From contig JACJZW010000015.1 in NCBI GenBank assembly GCA_020635355.1, forward strand, positions 12,370-76,369: a stretch of 64,000 nt of DNA, written 5' to 3'. Positions within the stretch are counted from its first letter, which is position 1; the number at the start of each line of letters is the position of its first letter. This document shows positions 51,552 to 61,000 of the stretch, piece by piece. Source of the stretch: Flavobacteriales bacterium (GTDB taxonomy: Bacteria > Bacteroidota > Bacteroidia > NS11-12g > UBA9320). A program made the translations under genes and the position numbers. The notes under the pieces were generated by a model. The model was given only the letters and a program-made list of their open reading frames with translations, made no database searches and was not told where the DNA came from.

Positions 51552-53369
51552 TCACTGGAATAGGTCACCTCGTCCGGCCGACCATCGGAAACCCACCATT
51601 GACACCCCGGCGGCAAGCCAATATCCTAAGGCTGATTGCCATTCCTGCAGGATTAGATCACCTGTTCCAAACAAGACGCTGTAGACCATTACAATGGCGA
51701 AAATCCATGACAAAATGAGAAAAGGTAAGCCATCGTTAACGGTTGTTGATCGACCTTGCCACCAACCGGTTGGTCTGACGCGTTCCACAAAATTTCGTAG
51801 TGTCTCTTCGTCATTGGGTGGTGTTAGGAAGGTCACTACCAACCAGCTCAGCGTAGTTAGCCCAACGGTGAGTAACACCGACCAGGCGAAATCAAAATAC
51901 CAAATACCTTTTGTAGCCTCGGCAATTTGATCCGGGTCAATCATCCCCAATTGATTGATGTGGTGATTTCGTGCCATTAAAATCGCCCCATAAATTAGAA
52001 ATGGTACGATGGTGGCTGTGATTTCACTCCACACATTGATGCGGTGCCAATACCATCTGAGAATTAAGACCAGACCTAAACCGGCCCCACATTGAAAGAT
52101 AAATTCCCATACACCGGTAATGGTCGTTATAAAGGTCGTAACTACCAAGCCGATGCCCATGATTAGAAAGGTAGCTAACCGACTCATCAAAAGGTAGTTT
52201 CGGGTGACATCCTCTTCATGGTTAAATGTCTCAGGTGGTCTGATAAATGGCTGATAAACATCATTCACGATGTAACTGGCGCCCCAATTCAATTGAGTTG
52301 ATATCGTACTCATATAGGCCCCGAGAAAAGCAACAAGAAGCAACCCTTTTAGTCCGGACGGCAGAAACTCCTTCATGGCCATCACGTAACCAAGTTTTTG
52401 ATCATCGGCACCCAAGTCAGGATATAGAATTACAGCACATAAGGCAACGATAATCCATGGCCACGGTCTTATACAGTAGTGGGCAATTTGAAAAAATAGC
52501 GTGGCAAATACGGAGTCTTTTTCTGATTTGGTTCCCATCATGCGCTGAGCAATGTACCCTCCTCCACCCGGTTCTGCTCCGGGATACCAGGATGCCCACC
52601 ACAAAACCCCCACATACGTCAGAAAGGTGAGCACCGAAATGGTGAAGGACTTTACACCTTGAGTGCCATAAAAGTCTGGGAAATAGTTTAAGGTGCCTTC
52701 TGGTAATTTAGTCTTCATGGCCTGTATGCCTCCAATCTGGTCACTATTAACCACGATCACTGCTAGGACAATGCACCCCACCATGGCCAAAATAAATTGG
52801 AATGCATCTGTAACGGCTATCCCTTTTAACCCGGATATCGAGGCGTAGACAAAGATGAAAACCATGGCTCCACCGGTTATCCAATACAAACGGCTATCGT
52901 GAATATCAAAAAAAACTTCCAGCAAGGCCATGAAGGCCTGGTTCACCCATGCAATGATCATTGCATTGATAAATAACCCCAGATAGATCGCCTTGAAACC
53001 TCGTAGAAATGAAGCGGCTTTTCCGCTGTATCGAAGTTGAATGAATTCTACTTCCGTGATGATGCCTGAGCGTCTCCAAAGACGGGAGAAGAAGATGGTG
53101 GTTAACAATCCACCAGCCAGCAAATTCCACCATAACCAATTCGCGGCAATCCCTCCCTGCCCAACTAACTCAGTAACGGCCAGCGGCGTATCGGCGGCAA
53201 AGGTGGTAGCCACCATACTTAAACCGGCCAGGTACCACGGCATGGATCGCCCTCCAAGAAAGAATCCGGCCAATCCGGATTGACTCTGCTTTCTGTAATA
53301 CAAAGCGATTCCAAAGGATAACAGCAGGAATAAGGAAATGATACTCCAATCGAGGGCAGACAAGGACAT
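51552..53369 (-). CDS. Sodium:solute symporter family transporter
   Basis: A 605-residue SSS (SLC5-like) protein. The first helix begins LDWSIISLFLLLSFGIAL; the cytosolic loop GFFLGGRSMPWYLAGLSMVATTFAADTPLAV carries the sodium-binding Ser/Thr and GGRS motif of the family. About 14 helices are predicted from the hydrophobic blocks, including ASISGLKGIAVTDAFQFI and ISTQLNWGASYIVND. The family imports sugars, nucleosides, amino acids or vitamins with Na+; the substrate is not evident. It lies 64 bp upstream of lon on the same strand. Confidence 0.87.
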   Translation of the reverse strand: MSLSALDWSIISLFLLLSFGIALYYRKQSQSGLAGFFLGGRSMPWYLAGLSMVATTFAADTPLAVTELVGQGGIAANWLWWNLLAGGLLTTIFFSRLWRRSGIITEVEFIQLRYSGKAASFLRGFKAIYLGLFINAMIIAWVNQAFMALLEVFFDIHDSRLYWITGGAMVFIFVYASISGLKGIAVTDAFQFILAMVGCIVLAVIVVNSDQIGGIQAMKTKLPEGTLNYFPDFYGTQGVKSFTISVLTFLTYVGVLWWASWYPGAEPGGGGYIAQRMMGTKSEKDSVFATLFFQIAHYCIRPWPWIIVALCAVILYPDLGADDQKLGYVMAMKEFLPSGLKGLLLVAFLGAYMSTISTQLNWGASYIVNDVYQPFIRPPETFNHEEDVTRNYLLMSRLATFLIMGIGLVVTTFITTITGVWEFIFQCGAGLGLVLILRWYWHRINVWSEITATIVPFLIYGAILMARNHHINQLGMIDPDQIAEATKGIWYFDFAWSVLLTVGLTTLSWLVVTFLTPPNDEETLRNFVERVRPTGWWQGRSTTVNDGLPFLILSWIFAIVMVYSVLFGTGDLILQEWQSALGYWLAAGVSMVGFRWSAGRGDLFQ

Positions 53370-53441
53370 AAAGTGGTGTCAGACTATGTGTAAAATATGA
53401 GTAAGTTTAGGCTAGACACCAAAAGTACGTTTCGGGTTATA

Positions 53442-53449
53442 TATCTTTG
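53442..53449 (+). promoter_or_regulatory. -7 box (TATCTTTG)
   Basis: Exact TAnnTTTG match 25 bases before ATG 53475, which supports that ATG over the longer open frame beginning at 53397. Confidence 0.5.
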
Positions 53450-53474
53450 TTCGAAATTTATAGACATCCAACAA

Positions 53475-54380
53475 ATGAAAACACTGAAGTTGAGCTTTCT
53501 TGCAGCGTTCGTTGCTCTTGGAGCATTTATGTTCTCTGCTTGTACAGGTGGTGGTGATGAACCAACTACCAACCCAAAATTGAATTTTCTTGCCGGTACT
53601 GGTTACACATCGGGTGACGTATCGATTGCAGCTGGGTCAGCCTTTAAAATTGGCCTGGTAGGATCACATGACAGCAAAATCGAAACCCTCAAAATTCGGG
53701 TGAGCTACAACGGAGGCGCCAACGTTATTCCGGACAATTGCACCATTTGTGACACCACAATTAATGCAACTGACTTCACCATTGATTACGAAAACATGGT
53801 GGAAAGCACTCCAGGAACAGAGAAATGGTCATTCACCATTGCCGACAAAGATGGTAATTCAACTACTGAAACCATTACCTTCACCAGAACAGCGGCTCCA
53901 AAGCCAGTTCGTTCCGTTGACGTAACTGTAGGTAACCAAAACTCTTCTGCCCTTGGATCCAGCGTTACGTTGGAAGAGTATAAAGCGTACCTCCTGAAAG
54001 ATGCCAAGCCAATCTCAGCATCAATTGACCTTTGCTATGTATTGGATGATTTGGGTGGTAGCATCATTTGCGCCCCAAGCTTCCAATTGGCCGCTGACAA
54101 ACTGGTTGGTGTGAATGGCGTAAGCACTTGGACCACACGCAACCAAACCAAGTTCCGCAAAACATCCTACACCCAGAACCAATTCGGTGCAATGACGGAT
54201 TCAAAGGAACTTCTTGCTGAAGCAGCTAGCACTGCTGCCACCTCAGACAATATTGAAGTGGCTGTTGGTGACGTAATTTACTGTCAGCCAGTTAGCGCCA
54301 ACGCAAAAATTTGTTTGATCATGGTTGCATCTATTGATACAGATAACACGATGACCGTTAAGGTTCTCGCTGAAGAATAA
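53475..54380 (+). CDS. Lipoprotein of unknown function
   Basis: A 301-residue product with a lipobox (GAFMFSAC, Cys about residue 23) followed by the acidic/Gly linker TGGGDEPTT, as in Bacteroidota surface-exposed lipoproteins. The body has repeated beta-type segments such as LKIRVSYNGGANVIPDN and TEKWSFTIADKDGNSTTETI, resembling Ig-like domains that I cannot name. It is monocistronic with promoter box and strong terminator, and a Thr/Ser-rich, moderately repetitive sequence. Function unknown. Confidence 0.75.
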   Translation: MKTLKLSFLAAFVALGAFMFSACTGGGDEPTTNPKLNFLAGTGYTSGDVSIAAGSAFKIGLVGSHDSKIETLKIRVSYNGGANVIPDNCTICDTTINATDFTIDYENMVESTPGTEKWSFTIADKDGNSTTETITFTRTAAPKPVRSVDVTVGNQNSSALGSSVTLEEYKAYLLKDAKPISASIDLCYVLDDLGGSIICAPSFQLAADKLVGVNGVSTWTTRNQTKFRKTSYTQNQFGAMTDSKELLAEAASTAATSDNIEVAVGDVIYCQPVSANAKICLIMVASIDTDNTMTVKVLAEE

Positions 54381-54410
54381 GTTAATCCAACCGGATTTAC
54401 CCCAAAATGT

Positions 54411-54449
54411 AAAAACCCTTCTGCTTTTAGCGGAAGGGTTTTTTCTTTG
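54411..54449 (+). terminator. Terminator whose T-tract merges into the pfkA promoter
   Basis: AAAAACCCTTCTGC pairs with GCGGAAGGGTTTTT (one U-G pair, loop TTTTA), followed by T-rich sequence. The T-run continues as TTTCTTTG (54442-54449), a near-match to the -7 box, six bases before ATG 54456. Confidence 0.85.
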
Positions 54450-54455
54450 TGTCAA

Positions 54456-55436
54456 ATGGACGCTATGAAAAGGATTGCTGTTTTCACATCAGGAGGAGAT
54501 GCCCCCGGGATGAATGCCTGTATTCGTGCCGTGGTACGAACAGGAGTTTATAATGGATTAGAGGTATTTGGTATCCGACGGGGCTATCAGGGAATGATTG
54601 ATGATGATATTTCTCAGATGACCAGACGATCGGTAGCCAATATCATTCAATTGGGCGGAACCATGTTAAAAACGGCTCGCTGTGCCGAATTCATGCATCC
54701 TGAGGGACGATCAAAGGCGGCTGAAAACTTGAAAAAGCGCGGAATAGATGGCTTGGTTTGTATCGGAGGAAACGGTTCCTATACAGGCGCCTTGCACTTG
54801 TTTCAGGAGCACGGTATTCCTACCATTGGCCTTCCGGGAACCATTGATAATGACTTGTTCGGCACCGATTTTACGATCGGTTTTGACACCGCCATTAATA
54901 CTGCCGTAGAGGCTATTGACAAAATTCGTGATACAGCAGATTCTCACGATCGCGTGTTTCTGGTAGAGGTTATGGGACGAGACGCAGGTTTCATCGGAAT
55001 ATCGGTGGGTATTTCGGGTGGAGCCGAGGGTATTCTGATTCCCGAAGATGCCAGAGATCTGGAAAAAATTTATCGATTCTTTGACCGTAAAGACCGCCGA
55101 TCCAAGTCGTTTTCCATCATTGTTGTTGCCGAAGGTGATGAAGAAGGCGGAGTGTTACAACTTGCTCACAAACTCAGTTCCCGCTATCCCGATCTTGACA
55201 TACGCGCCACGATATTAGGTCATATACAACGTGGAGGAAGCCCAACTGCCAATGATCGTATATTGGCCAGCCGGCTTGGATATTCAGCCGTACTGGCGTT
55301 GTTGGAAGGACAACAATCTCAGGCCCTGGGAATTGTAAATAACGAAGTGAAAATGACGCCATTTGAACAGGCCATCAAACAACAAAAACCCATCAACAAC
55401 TCATTAATTCGTATGGCTGAGATTCTGGCGAGCTAA
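54456..55436 (+). CDS. pfkA: ATP-dependent 6-phosphofructokinase
   Basis: A 326-residue kinase that phosphorylates fructose 6-phosphate in glycolysis. It has RIAVFTSGGDAPGMNACIRA, CIGGNGSYTGA, the catalytic PGTIDNDLFGTDFT, the substrate loop VEVMGRDAGFI and the effector/subunit motif HIQRGGSPTANDR. The start could be ATG 54456 (six bases after the promoter-like box) or ATG 54465. The last four bases overlap the convergent aminotransferase gene. Confidence 0.94.
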   Translation: MDAMKRIAVFTSGGDAPGMNACIRAVVRTGVYNGLEVFGIRRGYQGMIDDDISQMTRRSVANIIQLGGTMLKTARCAEFMHPEGRSKAAENLKKRGIDGLVCIGGNGSYTGALHLFQEHGIPTIGLPGTIDNDLFGTDFTIGFDTAINTAVEAIDKIRDTADSHDRVFLVEVMGRDAGFIGISVGISGGAEGILIPEDARDLEKIYRFFDRKDRRSKSFSIIVVAEGDEEGGVLQLAHKLSSRYPDLDIRATILGHIQRGGSPTANDRILASRLGYSAVLALLEGQQSQALGIVNNEVKMTPFEQAIKQQKPINNSLIRMAEILAS

Positions 55437-56167
55437 TTCAACACGAGTTGGAGTCGGCGAAATCCGTACACGGAATTAACTGCATATACAGCCTGCGCCT
55501 GCTTGATGTCAGAAATGGTACATGTTCTTTCAACCACTGGCATCCACTCTTTTAGAAAGGCTAGATAGGTGCCTTGTACTGGTCCGTCACATAATGGTGG
55601 TGTAACCCATTTGTCTTCAAGTTGTAGTATCAGACAACTGGAAAGTGCTTCACATACCTTTCCATGCTGGTTAAGCAAAATAATCTCCTCAGCCTCCCGA
55701 TTCTTCATTTCAAGCGCGGCTATCACATAACACAAGGCCGATGTTGTTTTAAAACTCGATAATAATCCTTGATCCTTATAAATCTTATCGGCTATGACAG
55801 TCCGCACAGGCAACAAAGAATTCAATTGATGTCTCAATTCGTTTATTGGTAGAGCTGTGTTCAAGAAAAGGTAGGATCCCTCCTTTATGTCCCTGGAATA
55901 TAGGTGGAATTGTAGGTTGTTTTCTTCCGGCAAGTACGCTCCAGATCCACCTCGGTAAAACGTGATTCTCACTGCACAGGTGTCATGTGAAAACTTCTCA
56001 AATTCTTGGAGCCAAAATGCTTCGTCCCAATACTCCGGCCAATTCATTTGAAGGCTTTTGGCCGTACGTCGAGCCCGATCAAGGTGTAAACCTAGAAATT
56101 CAGGCTTGCCAAGAGTTAGCCGGATCGTTTCGAAAAATCCATCGCCATATAGGAAAGAACGATTCAT
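55433..56167 (-). CDS. Class IV aminotransferase/aminodeoxychorismate lyase-like enzyme
   Basis: A 244-residue PLP enzyme of fold type IV. The opening RSFLYGDGFFETIR is the family start, the PLP-binding Lys lies in SSFKTTSALCYVIAALEMK, and EEIILLNQHGKVCEALSSC matches the LLLNxxGxVxE block. Branched-chain aminotransferase, D-amino-acid aminotransferase and PabC share this fold; the short length and GDG-FFET start point to a PabC-like lyase making 4-aminobenzoate, but this is not certain. It lies six bases after the nucleoside transporter on the same strand. Confidence 0.8.
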   Translation of the reverse strand: MNRSFLYGDGFFETIRLTLGKPEFLGLHLDRARRTAKSLQMNWPEYWDEAFWLQEFEKFSHDTCAVRITFYRGGSGAYLPEENNLQFHLYSRDIKEGSYLFLNTALPINELRHQLNSLLPVRTVIADKIYKDQGLLSSFKTTSALCYVIAALEMKNREAEEIILLNQHGKVCEALSSCLILQLEDKWVTPPLCDGPVQGTYLAFLKEWMPVVERTCTISDIKQAQAVYAVNSVYGFRRLQLVLN

Positions 56168-56173
56168 GGTTTG

Positions 56174-57487
56174 TTAAAAAAAGATTCCGGCAATGGTTGC
56201 AGTGAGTAGGCAGGCCAGTGTGCCCCCAATCAAGGATAAAAACCCCAATTTGGACAAGGTCGCTTTCTGATTAGGAGCGATGCTGGAGATCCCCCCAATT
56301 TGAATACCGATGGAGGCAATATTGCTGAAACCACACAGAGCGTAGGTTAATATGACTACGGTTTTATGGGACAACTGGATTTGCTCTTTTAGGTCTGAGA
56401 AACTTTTGTATGCAATAAATTCATTCAGAATAGTCTTTTCACCGAGCAAACTGCCTGCAACAAGTAAATCACTTGAGGGAACTCCCATGATCCAGGCCAA
56501 AGGGGCAAAAACAAAACCCATAATGGCTTGCATGGACAAACCTGAGAACTTGCCATCTGTCACTTGATCGATCCATTGATTCGCGTGCGTCCATTCACCC
56601 AGCTTATCCTGCAGGAAGTAATTAATCATGGCAATAAACGCCGTAAACACCAGCAACATGGCGCCAACATTGATAGCCAGCTTCAAGCCATCCGTTGTTC
56701 CATTGGTAATAGCCTCCAAAAAGTTAGAACCAATTTTATCTTTATTGATGTGCATTTCCCGTTGCACCTCTCCCGATTCTGGAACCAGAATTTTAGCCAT
56801 CACCAAAGCGGCCGGAGCCGATAATACACTAGCTGTTAACAGATGCTTCGCGAACTCGACCTGTGACGCGTGATCCGTACCACCTAACATGCCAATGTAA
56901 CTGGCCAGCACCCCACCGGCAATGGTTGCCATACCCCCACACATCAGAGCCATGATTTCCGATTTACTCATCCGCTCGATGTATGGTTTCACCACCAATG
57001 GTGCCTCGGTTTGACCTACGAAGATGTTCGCGGCTGCCGACAAACTTTCTGCACCTGAAAGTTTCATACTCTTATTCATTACCCAAGCGATGGCGTACAC
57101 CACTTTCTGAAGAAATCCCACATAATAAAGCAATGAGGTTAGTGCGGAAAAGAACACAATGGTAGGCAAGACCTGAAAGGCAAATAAGAATCCCATGGAA
57201 TCCACGTCCAGCAACCCATCGAAGAGGAGCCTGGAACCTTCCATGGTAAACGAAGTGACTTTTGTAAAGGCCCGCGCGAAGTAATCCAGTGCCGTGCTGA
57301 TAAAGGGAACGAAAAAAACCAACAGCGCAATGAGAATTTGAATTCCAATCCCGCTCATGACTAATCTCCAGTTAATGTGCTTTCGGTTGGTGCTCATCAG
57401 CCAACTCAACCCCACCAACAATCCTAGCCCGATGACTCCTCTAAAAACGCCTTCCCAGGAAGGTTGAACGATAAGTGCCTCCGTCAT
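56174..57487 (-). CDS. Concentrative nucleoside transporter (CNT/NupC family)
   Basis: A 437-residue transporter with the CNT signature GQTEAPLVVKPYI (about residues 157-169) and SAANIFVG, and the second half motif SLLGEKTILNEFIAYKSF. About nine to ten membrane helices are visible. CNT proteins import nucleosides with Na+ or H+. A TTTG (57529-57532) and a TTAATTTG (57502-57509 on the minus strand) lie upstream at promoter-like spacing. The aminotransferase gene follows after six bases and is probably co-transcribed. Confidence 0.9.
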   Translation of the reverse strand: MTEALIVQPSWEGVFRGVIGLGLLVGLSWLMSTNRKHINWRLVMSGIGIQILIALLVFFVPFISTALDYFARAFTKVTSFTMEGSRLLFDGLLDVDSMGFLFAFQVLPTIVFFSALTSLLYYVGFLQKVVYAIAWVMNKSMKLSGAESLSAAANIFVGQTEAPLVVKPYIERMSKSEIMALMCGGMATIAGGVLASYIGMLGGTDHASQVEFAKHLLTASVLSAPAALVMAKILVPESGEVQREMHINKDKIGSNFLEAITNGTTDGLKLAINVGAMLLVFTAFIAMINYFLQDKLGEWTHANQWIDQVTDGKFSGLSMQAIMGFVFAPLAWIMGVPSSDLLVAGSLLGEKTILNEFIAYKSFSDLKEQIQLSHKTVVILTYALCGFSNIASIGIQIGGISSIAPNQKATLSKLGFLSLIGGTLACLLTATIAGIFF

Positions 57488-57501
57488 AATTCCGTTTGAG
57501 G

Positions 57502-57532
57502 CAAATTAACTCTGAATTTAATGGGCTACAAA
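57502..57532 (-). promoter_or_regulatory. Promoter of the nucleoside transporter (TTTG-N19-TTAATTTG)
   Basis: On the minus strand a -33-like TTTG (57532-57529) and a -7 element TTAATTTG, one base off TAnnTTTG, are separated by 19 bases, the usual distance for Bacteroidota. The box ends 14 bases before ATG 57487. Confidence 0.5.
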
Positions 57533-57726
57533 GGACTCCGCTAATTTGATAAAAGAACACCCCTAACCAGTCTTCCCAAAATACATTTTTTGTCCAATTT
57601 TTAGAATAGATTCCCATTATGAGTTCTTTTCCATGTTTGCACTCCATTTGCCCATTGCGACCAAATTCAACACAAAACACTATTTATCAATTAGTTACAA
57701 CCCAACTTTTCACTTTCAATCTATTC

Positions 57727-57742
57727 TTGGCACGTAGCTTGA
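57727..57742 (+). promoter_or_regulatory. Sigma-54 promoter match TTGGCACG-N4-TTGA
   Basis: TTGGCACGTAGCTTGA matches the sigma-54 consensus TTGGCACG-N4-TTGC in 11 of the 12 specified bases (last C is A), with the GG and G of -24/-12 at the right spacing. It lies in a gene-free stretch 304 bp before the icmF ATG. Transcription would start near 57753. A second TGGCAC follows at 57751, without a good -12 partner. Confidence 0.5.
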
Positions 57743-57752
57743 ATTATATCTG

Positions 57753-57997
57753 GCACAACCGCAGCGGTTGAAACAACAAAAACGAAATAAAGAATACTAC
57801 ACGATATTGATAGATACTATTTAAGATTACTACTACTTACTTATTAAATACTACTACTACTTTACTTGTTAACCATTTGATTACTATTTGCTACAACTGA
57901 TGAACGGGCCGTGAGGCCTCCATCTGAACTAAATCTACTAATTCATGTCTTTCTACTAAGACTATCGGGGAGCTGAGAAGTTCCCCGTTTCTTTTGG
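57753..57997 (+). ncRNA. Candidate non-coding RNA under sigma-54 control (about 245 nt)
   Basis: Between the sigma-54 match and an intrinsic terminator no credible reading frame exists; ATG 57900 gives only four codons. The 5' part can form a small hairpin (AACCG-CAG-CGGTT at 57757-57769). The middle is an unstructured, A/C/T-rich tract with TACTACTAC runs. Towards the 3' end GGCC-GTGA-GGCC (57907-57918) would make a stem capped by a GNRA-type tetraloop, and the terminator hairpin follows. No known RNA family was recognised. It might be a leader of icmF, but icmF has its own promoter box after the terminator. Confidence 0.4.
57966..57997 (+). terminator. Terminator upstream of icmF
   Basis: CGGGGA pairs with TCCCCG around a loop that can add an inner CT/AG pair, followed by TTTCTTTT. 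It ends the transcript predicted from the sigma-54 promoter. Confidence 0.65.
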
Positions 57998-58010
57998 CTC
58001 ATTTTGAGGT

Positions 58011-58018
58011 TATCTTTG
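58011..58018 (+). promoter_or_regulatory. -7 box (TATCTTTG) before icmF
   Basis: Exact TAnnTTTG match 12 bases before ATG 58031, just after the terminator. Confidence 0.5.
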
Positions 58019-58030
58019 CCCAACCTCGAT

Positions 58031-61000
58031 ATGAACACCGAAATTTATCATCCCAAAAATAAAGTGCGGATCGTAACGGCCGCCTCACTGTTCGATGGCC
58101 ATGATGCAGCCATCAATGTCATGAGACGAATCATACAATCAACCGGTTGTGAAGTGATTCATCTGGGACATGACCGTAGCGCTGAGGAAGTTGTAAACAC
58201 AGCCATTCAGGAAGATGCCAACGCCATTGCCCTCACATCGTATCAAGGTGGGCATAACGAATACTTCAAGTACATGTACGATCTGCTCAAGGAAAAAGGG
58301 GCAGAACACATTAAAATTTTCGGTGGCGGAGGCGGGACCATTCTTCCCGAGGAAATTGCCGAACTTCATGAATATGGGATTGCCCGTATTTATCATCCGG
58401 ATGATGGCCGGCAAATGGGGCTTCAAGGCATGATCAATGATCTGGTTCAACAAGCAGATTTCCCTACTGGCTTTTCGATCAATGGAGAGGTAAGTCATTT
58501 GAGCACATCCAACAAAAGTGCTATTGCGCGCTTGATCTCTGCCGCGGAGAACTACCCGGATCAACACAAGATTCAACTGGACGCCATTCGTCAGAAATCA
58601 ACCACAATCCACGCGCCGGTTTTGGGTATTACTGGTACAGGAGGTGCGGGGAAGTCGTCTCTGGTTGACGAACTCGTACGCCGATTTTTGCGCGACTTTC
58701 AGGCATCCGATGCCAATCACGGCAAAACCATTGCCATCATATCCGTAGATCCTTCCAAACGCAAAACTGGAGGTGCCTTACTGGGCGATCGGATTCGGAT
58801 GAACAGCATCAGCAACCCGCGCGTTTATATGCGTTCCCTGGCAACCCGTCAAGCGAACCTGGCGTTGAGCAAGCACATTGATGATGCGATTGCTATTTTG
58901 AAGGTTGCCGGATTTGATTTAATCATCCTCGAAACATCCGGAATTGGTCAATCCGATACCGAAATTACGGACCATAGCGATGTGAGTCTCTACGTAATGA
59001 CACCTGAATATGGTGCTGCTACCCAACTGGAAAAAATCGACATGTTGGATTATGCCGATGTCATCGCCATCAATAAATTTGATAAACGAGGTGCTCCGGA
59101 TGCTCTTCGGGACGTCCAAAAACAGTTCCAGCGCAACCACAAACGATTTGACGAGGATCCGTCTGTCATGCCGGTATACGGAACCATTGCGTCTCAATTC
59201 AATGACGCTGGAACAAACCAGCTCTATCAATCACTTCTGAACACCATTACGGCCAAAACAGGCATCAACTTACACAGTGAGCTGAGTATGTTGGAAGGTG
59301 AATCGGAGAAGATCTATATCATCCCGCCCAACCGGAACCGATATCTCAGTGAAATTTCGGATCAGATCCGGTCGTACAACGCAGATGGAGTGAGTCAATC
59401 TGAATTGTCCGATCGACTCTATAAGCTGGAAGGAGCACGACACGAGTTGGCATCCATGGGTTCGGACGTATCCGATTTGGACAAAGCCATATCCCGATTG
59501 AGAGATGAGATCAACCCCAAATACCTCAAGATGATTGAGGCATGGCCGGAGTTGAGAGAAAAATATCGTCAGGAAGAATTTGTATTCAAGGTTCGCGACA
59601 AGGAATTGCGCATGAAAACCACCACGGAATCATTGTCGCACACCCAAATTCCTAAAGTTTCCGTTCCTAACTTCCGATCGTGGGGCGACACCTTAACCTT
59701 CCTGTTACAGGAAAATGTACCTGGTTCATTCCCATACACCGCCGGAATCTACCCATTTAAGCGTGCAGGGGAAGACCCAACGCGAATGTTCGCCGGAGAA
59801 GGCGGCCCTGAACGGACTAATAAACGGTTCCATTATCTGAGTCTGGATATGCCGGCCAAACGACTAAGCACGGCATTTGACTCTGTGACACTTTATGGAA
59901 ATGATCCGGATCATCGCCCCGATATCTATGGCAAAATTGGAAATTCCGGTGTTTCTATTTGCTGTCTGGACGATGCCAAGAAACTATATTCTGGTTTCGA
60001 TTTGGCCGATCCGATGACTTCCGTTTCCATGACCATCAATGGTCCAGCTCCAATGCTCCTCGGATATTTCATGAACGCTGCCATTGATCAGCAGTGTGAA
60101 AAATACATTCGTGAGCATGGTTTGGAAGAAGAGGTAAAGCAAAAAATCCATCAGATTTTTACGTCTCGAAACGCTACACAACCCACCTACTATGGTGAAT
60201 TGCCGGAAGGCAACAACGGCCTCGGATTGATGCTTTTGGGTGTAACCGGTGATCAGGTACTACCTGCCGATATCTATAATCAAATTAAATCCGACACCCT
60301 AAAAGTGGTGCGAGGAACGGTTCAAGCAGATATTCTAAAAGAAGATCAAGCTCAGAACACCTGCATATTCTCCACGGAATTTGCGCTCCGCCTGATGGGT
60401 GATGTTCAGCATTACTTTATTCAAAACGGTGTTCGGAACTTCTACTCCGTCTCCATTTCAGGCTATCACATTGCAGAGGCTGGTGCCAACCCTATTACCC
60501 AACTTGCATTCACATTGGCGAACGGCTTCACCTACGTTGAATACTACCTCAGCAGAGGAATGCACATTGACGAATTCGGACCAAACCTGAGCTTCTTCTT
60601 TAGCAACGGAATTGATCCGGAATATGCCGTTATTGGCCGGGTAGCACGACGTATTTGGGCCAAGGCGATGAGGGACAAGTATGGCGCAAATGCCCGTTCC
60701 CAGATGTTGAAGTATCACATTCAAACGAGCGGAAGAAGTTTGCACGCGCAGGAAATTGACTTCAACGATATCCGCACAACACTTCAAGCCCTTTACGCGA
60801 TTTATGACAATTGTAATTCGCTGCATACCAACGCCTATGACGAGGCTATAACCACACCAACCGAAGAAAGTGTGCGCAGAGCAGTGGCCATTCAATTGAT
60901 CATCAACAGGGAGCTGGGATTGGCCAAGAATGAAAATCCGATGCAAGGATCTTTCATCATTGAAGAATTGACTGATTTGGTTGAAGAAGCGGTTATGGTA

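Noticed and set aside
57441..57680. 79-codon minus-strand frame over the transporter start
   Set aside because: It overlaps the beginning of the CNT gene in another frame and its promoter, and has no recognisable motif.
57751..57766. Second TGGCAC as another sigma-54 promoter
   Set aside because: The -12 half at the proper distance reads CAGC rather than TTGC, so only the first site at 57727 is credible.
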